NCBI GenBank assembly: GCA_025928265.1
Contig: JAICJV010000024.1
Coordinates: forward strand, 1 to 34,210
Source: Thermoleophilaceae bacterium
Lineage (GTDB): Bacteria > Actinomycetota > Thermoleophilia > Solirubrobacterales > Thermoleophilaceae
Length of the DNA: 34,210 nt
Direction: 5' to 3'
Part shown: in pieces, positions 23,472-30,549 of the stretch
How the letters are laid out: the number at the start of each line of letters is the position of its first letter
Position numbering within the stretch: the first letter of the stretch is position 1
The notes under the pieces: generated by a model
What the model was told of the DNA's origin: nothing
Databases searched by the model: none
The model's input: the letters and a program-made list of their open reading frames with translations, nothing else
Translations under genes and position numbers: made by a program

Positions 23472-23517
23472 AACTCCCGGGGCGAGTTCCGTCCGCTCCG
23501 CCGCTTACGGTCACAAG

Positions 23518-24906
23518 ATGGTGGACCAGCCCTCGACCCAGGTGGCCGAGCGAGTCGGGGTCCCCGGATATCCGGGCCCGTTCGCGGTGGGCCGCTACGC
23601 GGAGAAGCTCCGCGTGCGCATCCGCGAGTTCGCGCGCGTGTGCGTGATCGGCGAGGTGACCGGCGCGCGGGTCGGCCGCGGTCCCAACGTCTACTTCGAG
23701 CTGCGCGACGCCGACGGCGCGCTTCCGTGCGCGATGTGGCGCAACGACTTCGACGCCAGCGGTCTCGGCCCCGACGAGCTGCGCGACGGCGTCGAGGTGG
23801 TCGCCGCCGGACACTGCGACTTCGCCCCCGGCAGCGCCACGTCGTCGCCGCGCTTCTCGTTTCGCGTCGAGGAGCTTCGGCTCGCCGGCGAAGGCGACCT
23901 GCTCGCGCGGCTCGCGCGTCTGCGCCGGCAGCTCGCATCCGAGGGCCTGTTCGAGCCGCAGAAGCTGCTCCCGCGCCCGGCGCTGCCGCGGCGGATCGGT
24001 GTCGTGACCGCAGAGGGGAGCGCTGCACGCCGCGATCTGCTCGCCGGCCTCGAGCGGCGCGGCTGGATGGGCTCGATCGTGTGGGGCTACGCGCGGGTGC
24101 AGGATCGCCGCGCGGCTCCCGCGATCGCCGCGGCCATCCGCGACGTGGCGGCGGTCGGGGAGGTGGAGGCGATCGTGGTCACGCGCGGCGGCGGCAGCAT
24201 CGCCGACCTCTGGGCGTTCTGCGACGAGACGCTCTGCCGGACCGTCGCGCTCACGCCGGTGCCGGTCATAAGCGCGGTCGGCCACGATGTCGACCGCACC
24301 CTGATCGACGACGTCTCGGCGGTCTGCTGCTCGACTCCCACGCACGCCGCCGAGACGGTGGTGGCGATCGACTGCGCCCGCGCGCGCGAGCGCCTGCATG
24401 CGGACGTGAAGCGCATCGACGCGGCGGGCCGAGCCGCCGTCGTCGAGGGGGCGCGCACGCTCGCCGTCCGCTCCCGCGCGCCTCTCTACCACCTCGAGCG
24501 CCACCGTATGCGGCTCCACCAGCTCACGCGCGAGATGCGCGCAGCAGTGCGACGCGGCCGCGCGACGCGCGCCGAGTACCAGCGCCGGATCGCGGCGTCG
24601 GTGATCGAGCGCAAGCGAGCCGCCACGCTCGCGGCGGTGAGGGACGCGCGGCTCGCCGAGGCCGCCGCCACGCTCGAGCGCGCGCAGGAGGCGCTGCTCG
24701 AGCGCCGCACCGAGAAGCTCCGAACGCACGGGGCGGCGCTGCGCGCGCACGATCCCGAGCGCACCCTCGAGCGCGGCTACGCGCTCCTCGTCGACGACGC
24801 CGGCCAGCCGCTCACCACAGCGGCTGCGCTGCGCGACGCGCACACATTCCAAGCGCGCATGGCCGATGGCGCCGTGCGTGCGAAGACCGAGGAGGACCAG
24901 AAGTGA
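23518..24906 (+). CDS. xseA: exodeoxyribonuclease VII large subunit
   Basis: The 462-residue protein has the XseA layout: an N-terminal OB fold (VCVIGEVTGARVGRGPNVYFELRDADGALPCAMWRNDF, about 42-80), a catalytic domain with RRIGVVTAEGSAARRDLL, VTRGGGSIADLWAFCDETLCR and ISAVGHDVDRTLIDDVSA, and a long arginine-rich coiled coil. A conserved tail, LERGYALLVDDAGQPL, follows. With XseB it degrades single-stranded DNA from both ends. The ATG at 23518 gives a short N-terminal extension before the OB fold. Its stop overlaps the xseB GTG. Confidence 0.95.
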   Translation: MVDQPSTQVAERVGVPGYPGPFAVGRYAEKLRVRIREFARVCVIGEVTGARVGRGPNVYFELRDADGALPCAMWRNDFDASGLGPDELRDGVEVVAAGHCDFAPGSATSSPRFSFRVEELRLAGEGDLLARLARLRRQLASEGLFEPQKLLPRPALPRRIGVVTAEGSAARRDLLAGLERRGWMGSIVWGYARVQDRRAAPAIAAAIRDVAAVGEVEAIVVTRGGGSIADLWAFCDETLCRTVALTPVPVISAVGHDVDRTLIDDVSAVCCSTPTHAAETVVAIDCARARERLHADVKRIDAAGRAAVVEGARTLAVRSRAPLYHLERHRMRLHQLTREMRAAVRRGRATRAEYQRRIAASVIERKRAATLAAVRDARLAEAAATLERAQEALLERRTEKLRTHGAALRAHDPERTLERGYALLVDDAGQPLTTAAALRDAHTFQARMADGAVRAKTEEDQK

Positions 24907-25145
24907 GCACCCCCACCGTGACAACGACATACGAGTCGGCCGTCGAGCGGCTCGAGGAGATCATCCGCAGGCTCGACTCGAACCAGGCCGGTCTGCGCGA
25001 GACACTCGAGCTCTGCACCGAGGGCAAGGGCCTGATCGAGTTCGCGGCGGGCGAGCTCGAGGCGGTCGGGCAGGGCCTGCAGGAGCTGCGGCTCGACGAG
25101 CTGATCGCGCGGCTCGAGGCGGCTCCCTCGCAAACTGCGGCGTAA
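24903..25145 (+). CDS. xseB: exodeoxyribonuclease VII small subunit
   Basis: An 80-residue helical protein with the XseB pattern YESAVERLEEIIRRLDS...LRETLELCTEGKGLIEFAAGEL. Several XseB helices bind the coiled coil of XseA. The GTG at 24903 overlaps the xseA stop (GTGA), giving translational coupling and a length normal for the family (about 70-90 residues). Confidence 0.93.
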   Translation: MSTPTVTTTYESAVERLEEIIRRLDSNQAGLRETLELCTEGKGLIEFAAGELEAVGQGLQELRLDELIARLEAAPSQTAA

Positions 25146-25297
25146 TCAAAGGTAAATGTTCGGTCCGAGCGGCCTGCCATCGAGGGTGCGAACGCGCAGG
25201 ACTCGGATCTCCGTTTCCCAGGGGGTTTTTCCGTCCTCCTGTGGACGTACCTTGGACCTCGTCCCGTCCCCCGAAGACCAGGGAGAAGCGGTCCCAG

Positions 25298-25753
25298 ATG
25301 TCCCTCTGCTTCATCGAGCCTCAGGAAGCGATTCGCGTGGTGGCCGAGTCCGTCGGCCGCGAGGCACGCCGTCAGCTCCTTGGCGAGGTAGTCCGCGCCT
25401 GGGTCGACGAGATCCCCGACGACGAGCTCGAGTCCCACTACGCGAAGGCGATCGACGAGCTCGACGACGACGACCTCTCGATGCTCGCGGCGTGGCACGC
25501 GTCGATGGAGGTCGGGCAGCCGGTGGCGAACAAGGAATTCCTCATCAAGGCCTTCCCGGGCCTCGGCGAGCACCGCCGCGAGGCGCTGCGGATCGCCGCG
25601 GGCTTCCGTGGCGACGAGGCGTTCGAGGCCGGCGTCAGCGAGGAACAGGCGCTCGACACGGTGCTGCCGTGGCTCTCCACCGAGCGCACCATGGAGCTGG
25701 CCGCAGAGGCCGTCGAGCTCTACTGCTGGGACCGGCTCGGGTCCGACAACTAG
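25298..25753 (+). CDS. acidic helical protein of unknown function
   Basis: I cannot assign the 151-residue protein. It is strongly acidic and predicted mostly helical: EAIRVVAESVGREARRQLL, VRAWVDEIPDDELESHYAKAIDELDDDDLSMLAAW and RREALRIAAGF. A regular helical ending follows (EEQALDTVLPWLSTERTMELAAEAVELYCW). No signal peptide, membrane segment or metal-binding motif is evident. The ATG at 25298 has GGGAGAAG about ten bases upstream. The 152-bp gap before it carries a TACCTT box (25247-25252) but no convincing -35. The stop lies immediately before, in another frame, the secreted nuclease. Confidence 0.75.
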   Translation: MSLCFIEPQEAIRVVAESVGREARRQLLGEVVRAWVDEIPDDELESHYAKAIDELDDDDLSMLAAWHASMEVGQPVANKEFLIKAFPGLGEHRREALRIAAGFRGDEAFEAGVSEEQALDTVLPWLSTERTMELAAEAVELYCWDRLGSDN

Positions 25754-26394
25754 GCCTGGCCGGCGCGCTCGCCGCGCTGGCCGTCACCGGCGCTGGCTGC
25801 GCCGGCATCGGGACCGCGAGCGAGCAGTCCGCGCAGCGCGGGAGCACGGTCGTCACCGGCGTGACCGACGGCGACACGATCACGCTTTCGGGCATCGGGC
25901 GCACGCGGCTGATCGGGATCGACACGCCCGAGGTGTACGGCGGCGCCGAGTGCTACGGCCGCGCGGCGTCCGCGTTCACCAAGCGCGTGCTGGCGCCCGG
26001 AACGCACGTGAGAATCGAGATCGGCCGCGAGTCGCACGACCGCTACGGCCGCACGCTCGCGTACGTCTGGCTGCCCGACGGGACGTTCTTCAATGAGCTG
26101 CTCGCCGAACGCGGCTACGCGACGCCGCTCACGATCCCGCCCAACGACGACTACGCGCGGCGCTTCCTGGCGGCTGCGCGAGGAGCGCGGAGCGAGCATC
26201 GCGGGCTGTGGGCCGATGGCCTCTGTGCGAGCGAGAACGCGAGCTCGCTGAGCACACCCGGGCCGGGCGGTTCCGCCGGCGGCTGCGGCCGCTTTCACAC
26301 CCAGGCCGACGCGCAGTCCTGGTGGGAGTCCGCGGGCCGCCCGCGCGGCTACGACGGCGACGGCGACGGGCGGGTCTGCGAGGACCTTCCCTGA
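25723..26394 (+). CDS. secreted thermonuclease-like (SNase) lipoprotein with Excalibur domain; start uncertain
   Basis: The mature part is a staphylococcal-nuclease fold. VTDGDTITL is followed by TRLIGIDTPEV (equivalents of Arg35 and Glu43), and DRYGRTLAYV supplies the Arg87 equivalent; VNELL-type FNELLAERGYA follows. The C-terminus is an Excalibur calcium-binding motif (CGRFHTQADAQSWWE... then DGDGDGRVCE). Upstream, LGLAGALAALAVTGAGC is a lipoprotein-type signal sequence. No ATG, GTG or TTG exists in frame between residues that would include that signal and its start; candidates are CTG at 25720, 25723 or 25756. The coordinate used is therefore a guess, and the first 30 residues are provisional. 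It overlaps the previous gene by about 30 bp. Confidence 0.82.
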   Translation: MLGPARVRQLGLAGALAALAVTGAGCAGIGTASEQSAQRGSTVVTGVTDGDTITLSGIGRTRLIGIDTPEVYGGAECYGRAASAFTKRVLAPGTHVRIEIGRESHDRYGRTLAYVWLPDGTFFNELLAERGYATPLTIPPNDDYARRFLAAARGARSEHRGLWADGLCASENASSLSTPGPGGSAGGCGRFHTQADAQSWWESAGRPRGYDGDGDGRVCEDLP

Positions 26395-26425
26395 GCCGCC
26401 GCGCGGTGGTATCACTGACACCGCC

Positions 26426-27391
26426 GTGACCGCCACGCTGCCCCTCGACGTCCAGCAGGTATTCGCTCGGTTCGTCACCACCGAGCTCACGACCATCGAC
26501 CGACACGGGCAGCCGATCACCTGGCCCGTGGCGCCCTACTACCACGAGGGCGCCGAGTGCATCGACGTGTCGACGGCCGTCGGCTTTCCGAAGAAGGCGC
26601 GCGACGCCGAGCGCAACCCGAAGGTGTCGCTGCTCTTCTCCGACGCCACCGGCAGCGACCTGAACCGCGCGCCGATGGTGCTGGTGCAGGGCTCGGTCAC
26701 GGTCGACGACGAGGACCTCGACCGCAACCGCGAGCGCTACGTCCGCGAGTCGGTGGCGAAGCTGTCCAAGTCGGGATCGCCGCCGCCCGACGCGGTGCAG
26801 CGGCGCTTCGCCTGGTATTTCACGCGCATCTACATGCACATCCGCCCCGAGCGCGTGTACGTGTGGGCCGACGGGAACCCGGCGCGCGAGCCCGAGCTGC
26901 TCGACTCGCACATGGAGGAGGTGCGGTCGGGGCATGACGAGGAGCCGGACGTGACGCACGACCCGCCCCAGGGCGGCCGCGGCCACTGGGAGCCGCGGAT
27001 GGCCGAGCTCGGCAAGCGCTACCCGACGGCCGTGCTCTCGCTGGTGGCGCCAGACGGCTTCCCCTTCTCCGCGCGCGTGCCGGTGCGGGCGGATCGCGGC
27101 GGTCGCGTGATCCGGATCGACCCGGACGTGACGGGGATGCCGCTCCAGCCCGGCCTCGCGTGCGTCACCGCGCACGAGCACGACGCGGCCATGAGATGGC
27201 ACCGCAGCTTCCAGGTGCGCGGCGACCTGATCGAGCGTCGCGACGGCTGGATGCTCGTCCCGCACCGCCTCGTCGACGGGTTCGAGCTGCCGCGGGCGGG
27301 CTCGTTGACGCGAACGGTCGCGAATTTCGCCAAGATCCGGCGCTTCAGGAAGACGGCGAAGCGCGAGATGGCCCGCCGCGTCGCGCGCTGA
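26426..27391 (+). CDS. tandem pyridoxamine-phosphate-oxidase-like FMN split-barrel protein
   Basis: The 321-residue protein contains two split-barrel (PNPOx-like) domains. The first (about 10-150) has ELTTIDRHGQPITWPVAPYYHEG, VGFPKKARDAERNPKVSLLFSD and APMVLVQGSVTVDDEDL. The second (about 195-300) has AVLSLVAPDGFPFSARVPVRAD, MPLQPGLACVTAHEH and FQVRGDLIER. Family members bind FMN, F420 or heme and often act as oxidoreductases or binding proteins; the cofactor cannot be told here. The start is GTG at 26426, 31 bp after the nuclease stop. A TATCAC hexamer about 11 bp upstream suggests a leaderless message. Confidence 0.82.
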   Translation: MTATLPLDVQQVFARFVTTELTTIDRHGQPITWPVAPYYHEGAECIDVSTAVGFPKKARDAERNPKVSLLFSDATGSDLNRAPMVLVQGSVTVDDEDLDRNRERYVRESVAKLSKSGSPPPDAVQRRFAWYFTRIYMHIRPERVYVWADGNPAREPELLDSHMEEVRSGHDEEPDVTHDPPQGGRGHWEPRMAELGKRYPTAVLSLVAPDGFPFSARVPVRADRGGRVIRIDPDVTGMPLQPGLACVTAHEHDAAMRWHRSFQVRGDLIERRDGWMLVPHRLVDGFELPRAGSLTRTVANFAKIRRFRKTAKREMARRVAR

Positions 27392-27478
27392 GCGGGAGAG
27401 TGAAGGCCCAAGCGCGTCGAATCGGGCGCGCGCGGGTTAAAGGCCGCGGCAAGAAAACCCCCTGCGCGGAAGGATTCC

Positions 27479-28423
27479 ATGACCACTTGGATTCGAAGTG
27501 CTCTGCTCGCGGGCGCGCTCCTGGGCGTGCTGCCCGCAACGGCTCTGGCGGCGGCTCCCGGCGCCACGACGGGAGGCACAAGCGGCCTCTCGCCGAACGC
27601 AGCGACGATCTCCGGGACCGTCAACCCTCACGGCGAGGTGACCACCTGGTACTTCCAGTACGGCAAGACGAAGTCCTACGGCGCCCGCACGACGGCACAG
27701 GATGCCGGCTCCGGGACGAAGGGCGTCAAGGTGAGCACCACGCTCACCGGCCTCGCCAACAACACGACCTACCACTACCGGCTCGTCGCCACGAATGCGG
27801 CCGGCCGCAAGTTCGGCGGTGACCGCTCGTTCAAGACGCCCGAGGCGCCGACGGTCTCGACGATCGCAGCCACCCCCAACCCCGCCGTGTTCGGCAAGGG
27901 AGTGCTGGTCACGGGCTTCCTCTCCGGGCCGCGCGGCGGTGGCGGCAAGCAGGTGGCGCTCGAGGCCAATCCGTTCCCGTACATCCGTGGGTTCCAGCAG
28001 GTGGGCAACACGGTCGTGACCGGCGCGGACGGCAGCTACTCGTTCACGTTCGGCGCGCTGCTCACGGTCCAGTTGCGCGTCGTCGACCGCTCCAACTCGA
28101 GCATCGTCAGCCCGATCTGGACGCAGAGCGTGGCCTCGCGCGTCACCTTCAGGGCGAAGCACCGCAGGGGATCGAACCTCCTGCGGTTCTCCGGGCACGT
28201 GTTCCCGGCCAACTCGGCGTCCGCGGTCGTCATCCAGAAGCGCACGAAGAAGGGCGGCTGGAGGAACGTGGCAGTCGCGCTGCCGCACGGCAAGAAGGGC
28301 GCGTCGGCCGACCGCTTCTCGCGCCGCAAGCGCGTGAAGCACGGCATCTTCCGCGCGGTCGCGCGCCCGAACGGCGGTGCCTACAGCGAGGGCATCAGCG
28401 GGCGCCTGCGCTTCAGGCGCTGA
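27479..28423 (+). CDS. secreted fibronectin-III-like protein
   Basis: The 314-residue protein has a signal peptide (TTWIRSALLAGALLGVLPATALAAAPG, cleavage near residue 25). A beta-sandwich segment like an FN3 domain follows, typical of Solirubrobacterales surface proteins: SGLSPNAATISGTVNPHGEVTTWYFQYGKTKSYG...LTGLANNTTYHYRLVATN. The remainder has regularly spaced beta strands (GFQQVGNTVVTGADGSYSFTFGA, LLRFSGHVFPANSA) and basic C-terminal stretches. It is probably exported or wall-associated; no enzyme motif is seen. A GGAAGGA site precedes the ATG. Its 3' end overlaps the convergent HAD gene by 11 bp. Confidence 0.8.
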   Translation: MTTWIRSALLAGALLGVLPATALAAAPGATTGGTSGLSPNAATISGTVNPHGEVTTWYFQYGKTKSYGARTTAQDAGSGTKGVKVSTTLTGLANNTTYHYRLVATNAAGRKFGGDRSFKTPEAPTVSTIAATPNPAVFGKGVLVTGFLSGPRGGGGKQVALEANPFPYIRGFQQVGNTVVTGADGSYSFTFGALLTVQLRVVDRSNSSIVSPIWTQSVASRVTFRAKHRRGSNLLRFSGHVFPANSASAVVIQKRTKKGGWRNVAVALPHGKKGASADRFSRRKRVKHGIFRAVARPNGGAYSEGISGRLRFRR

Positions 28424-29036
28424 TCACGGCTCGCACTTCCGCGATGGCCTGATCGTTGTCGCGGAAGTGCACGGCCGTCATGCCGAGTTCGCGGGCGGTA
28501 CGACAATTGAGTTCGACGTCGTCCACGAACAGGCAGTCCTCGGCGCGCAGCCCGTCGCCGAGCCGTTCGAGCGTGAGGCGGTAGATCTCCGGCTCCGGCT
28601 TGCGCATGCCGACGAACGCGGAGTCCACGATGACCTCGAAGACATCGTCGACGTCGGGCAGCTTCGCGCGCCACAGCGGCTCCCACTCGCGCACGTTGTT
28701 CGTGAGCAGCGCCATCCGCAGACCGTGGTCGCGCAGCTCGCGCATCAGGCCGATCATCGGCTCGTTGGGGTGGAGGTTCTCGAAGTAGGTCTCGCGCATC
28801 GTGCCGAGCGGGCGGCCGAGCGCGTCGCCGAGGCGGCGCGTGAACTCTTCCTCGCTCAGCCTGCCCTTCTCGAGCTCGAACAGCGGGTGGCGGCCCCCGT
28901 CGGCCTTCATGACCTTGGCCATCGCCGTACCGAGGTCCTCGAGGCCGATGCCGGATTCGCGCTGGTAGGCGATGAACGAGTTGATGAGCGGCGTGGTGAG
29001 CACCCCGCCGAAGTCCGAGATGACCGCGCGGATCAA
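28413..29036 (-). CDS. HAD-superfamily hydrolase
   Basis: The 207-residue protein has HAD motifs: I SDFGGVLTTP (nucleophile Asp, residue about 8), II LLTNN, III MRKPEPEIY and IV LFVDDVELNC. The helical cap lies at about residues 20-85. The SDFGGVL form places it near the epoxide-hydrolase N-terminal/haloacid-dehalogenase-like phosphatases; the substrate is unknown. The start is TTG at 29036, overlapping the stop of the upstream gene (TTGA), with no alternative ATG giving a complete motif I. It is the last gene of a leftward three-gene operon. Confidence 0.87.
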   Translation of the reverse strand: MIRAVISDFGGVLTTPLINSFIAYQRESGIGLEDLGTAMAKVMKADGGRHPLFELEKGRLSEEEFTRRLGDALGRPLGTMRETYFENLHPNEPMIGLMRELRDHGLRMALLTNNVREWEPLWRAKLPDVDDVFEVIVDSAFVGMRKPEPEIYRLTLERLGDGLRAEDCLFVDDVELNCRTARELGMTAVHFRDNDQAIAEVRAVISA

Positions 29037-29746
29037 GCGGCCGCCGCGCCCTCGTCGTCCTCGCGGACCGCGAGCTCGTAGGCCCCGGGCCCGGTGCGAC
29101 CGTCCATCCGCCACTCGAACAGCGCGGCGTCCACGCGGACCCCGCCGAGCTCGATCGAGACGCCCGCGGTGGCGGTGCCGGATGCGCGTCGCGGGTAATC
29201 CTCGCCGGGCATCCACAGCTCGAGCCCGGCGGTGCGCTGGCGGCCCTCGCCGTCGTAGACGGTGGACAGCCGCGCGTCCTCCACGTCGAGTGCCTGGCCG
29301 CTGCTGATGACCACGGCCTTGGTGAGCTCGTCGCCATGGCCCGGCACGTTGCGCGGCCGGCGCGCGCCCAGGAACACGGCCGTCTCGCGGTCGATCACCG
29401 CCGAGACCGCGCGGATCGAGTCGAGCTGGGCCCACGCCGGCGGCTCGGAGGTGACCGTGGCGGTGCCGAGGCAGTCGAGCCGGCGGCCCTCCGCAGTGCC
29501 GCTCACCTCGCACACCCAGTTCTCCGACCCCGGCAGCCGCGCGGCCTCCGACACCGGCTTGAACGCGAGGTCGACCCGCCCTGCGAGCTTCGCCGTGAAG
29601 CCGTCGCCGTCGCGCTCGAGATCCGGCGGCTCGGGCGGCGTGCGCACCTGGCGCCCCTCGAACAGCAGCGTCGCGCCCGCGCGCGCGGTGCCGCTGAGGC
29701 CGTGCGCGGTATCGAAGAAGGCGAGCGAGATCGCGAGCTCGCTCAC
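29033..29746 (-). CDS. protein of unknown function in the fxsA-HAD operon
   Basis: The 237-residue protein is not recognised. It appears mostly beta: SELAISLAFFDTAHGLSGTARAGATLLFEG, FTAKLAGRVDLAFKP, WVCEVSGTAEGRRLDCLGTATV and GVSIELGGVRVDAALFEWRMDG. Alternating polar/hydrophobic strands of about this length suggest a barrel or double lipocalin-like fold (inference). No signal peptide is evident. The start GTG at 29746 overlaps the fxsA stop (GTGA) and its own stop overlaps the HAD start, so all three are translationally coupled. Confidence 0.75.
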   Translation of the reverse strand: MSELAISLAFFDTAHGLSGTARAGATLLFEGRQVRTPPEPPDLERDGDGFTAKLAGRVDLAFKPVSEAARLPGSENWVCEVSGTAEGRRLDCLGTATVTSEPPAWAQLDSIRAVSAVIDRETAVFLGARRPRNVPGHGDELTKAVVISSGQALDVEDARLSTVYDGEGRQRTAGLELWMPGEDYPRRASGTATAGVSIELGGVRVDAALFEWRMDGRTGPGAYELAVREDDEGAAAA

Positions 29747-30225
29747 GGCCGCGCCCGCCCTCCTCTCCGCGCCGTGCGCGGCGGCAGCTCGAACTCCGGG
29801 TCGGTGTGCTCGGTGGCGGTGCCGTCGACGTCGAAGTCGGGCCGTCCCGGGCGAGCGACCTCCACTCGCCGCCCGAGCCTGCGCGCAACGATCCGGCGGA
29901 TGCCCGCACGTGTGGGCGGCAGCAGCAGGAGGATGCCGACGACGTCGGTGATGAAACCCGGCGTGATGAGGAACGCGCCGCCGAAGATCACGAGCACTCC
30001 GTCGATCACCTCGCGGTGTGGGATCCGCCCCGAGCGGATCGTGTCGTTGAAGCGCCGCCAGACCGCTCGTCCCTGCGTGCGAAGCAGCCACGTTCCGATC
30101 AGCGAATCCGCGACGAGGATGGCGAGAGTGGGCACGATGCCGATCGCGTCGCCCACCTGCAGGATCACGTACAGCTCCGCAAGCGGGAGCACCACGAAGA
30201 TCGCGATCAGCGCCAGCAGAGGCAC
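29743..30225 (-). CDS. fxsA: FxsA-family membrane protein
   Basis: The 160-residue protein matches FxsA: three to four hydrophobic segments, LLALIAIFVVLPLAELYVILQVGDAIG, PTLAILVADSLIGTWLLRTQG, and the strongly conserved VIDGVLVIFGGAFLITPGFITDVVGILLLLPPTR. The C-terminus is a soluble Arg/Asp/Glu-rich tail. FxsA was named for relieving phage exclusion in E. coli; its broader function is unclear. The start is GTG at 30225. It is divergent from the MIP18-like gene with only 27 bp between starts. Confidence 0.9.
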   Translation of the reverse strand: MPLLALIAIFVVLPLAELYVILQVGDAIGIVPTLAILVADSLIGTWLLRTQGRAVWRRFNDTIRSGRIPHREVIDGVLVIFGGAFLITPGFITDVVGILLLLPPTRAGIRRIVARRLGRRVEVARPGRPDFDVDGTATEHTDPEFELPPRTARRGGRARP

Positions 30226-30252
30226 GCGGCGGAGGCTACTAATCTTCAGCCC
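30226..30252. promoter_or_regulatory. compact divergent promoter between fxsA and the MIP18-like gene
   Basis: Only 27 bp separate the two start codons. TAATCT (30240-30245) lies 7 bp before the rightward ATG, a spacing typical of leaderless actinobacterial genes. A TAGTAG hexamer overlapping it on the minus strand lies about 10 bp before the leftward GTG. No -35 boxes are clear. Confidence 0.4.
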
Positions 30253-30549
30253 ATGCCAAGTGTTGACGACGTCGAAGAAGCGCTGGCGAACGTCATCGAT
30301 CCGGAGCTCGGGCTCGATTTCGTCGAGCTGGGGTTGATCTACGGGATCGAGGTCGACGGCAGCGACGTGAATATCGAGTTCACCCTCACCTCACCCGGCT
30401 GCCCGATCGGGCCGCAGGTGAGCGAGCAGATGAGGGAGTTCGTCGGCGAGCTGGACGGGGTCGAGCAGGTGCACCCGCACATGACGTTCAACCCCCCGTG
30501 GACCCCGGACCGGATGTCCGAGGACGCGAAGTTCGCCCTGGGTTACTGA
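30253..30549 (+). CDS. MIP18/SufT-like iron-sulfur assembly factor (DUF59)
   Basis: The 98-residue single-domain protein has the DUF59 pattern VIDPELGLDFVELGLIYGIEVDG and the conserved FTLTSPGCPIGPQVSEQM, whose cysteine is functional in relatives. SufT and MIP18-type proteins help mature Fe-S proteins; PaaD, with the same fold, serves phenylacetyl-CoA oxygenase. No suf or paa genes neighbour it here, so the general assembly role is preferred. The ATG is at 30253. A heptad repeat follows the stop and overlaps the convergent WS/DGAT gene. Confidence 0.85.
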   Translation: MPSVDDVEEALANVIDPELGLDFVELGLIYGIEVDGSDVNIEFTLTSPGCPIGPQVSEQMREFVGELDGVEQVHPHMTFNPPWTPDRMSEDAKFALGY

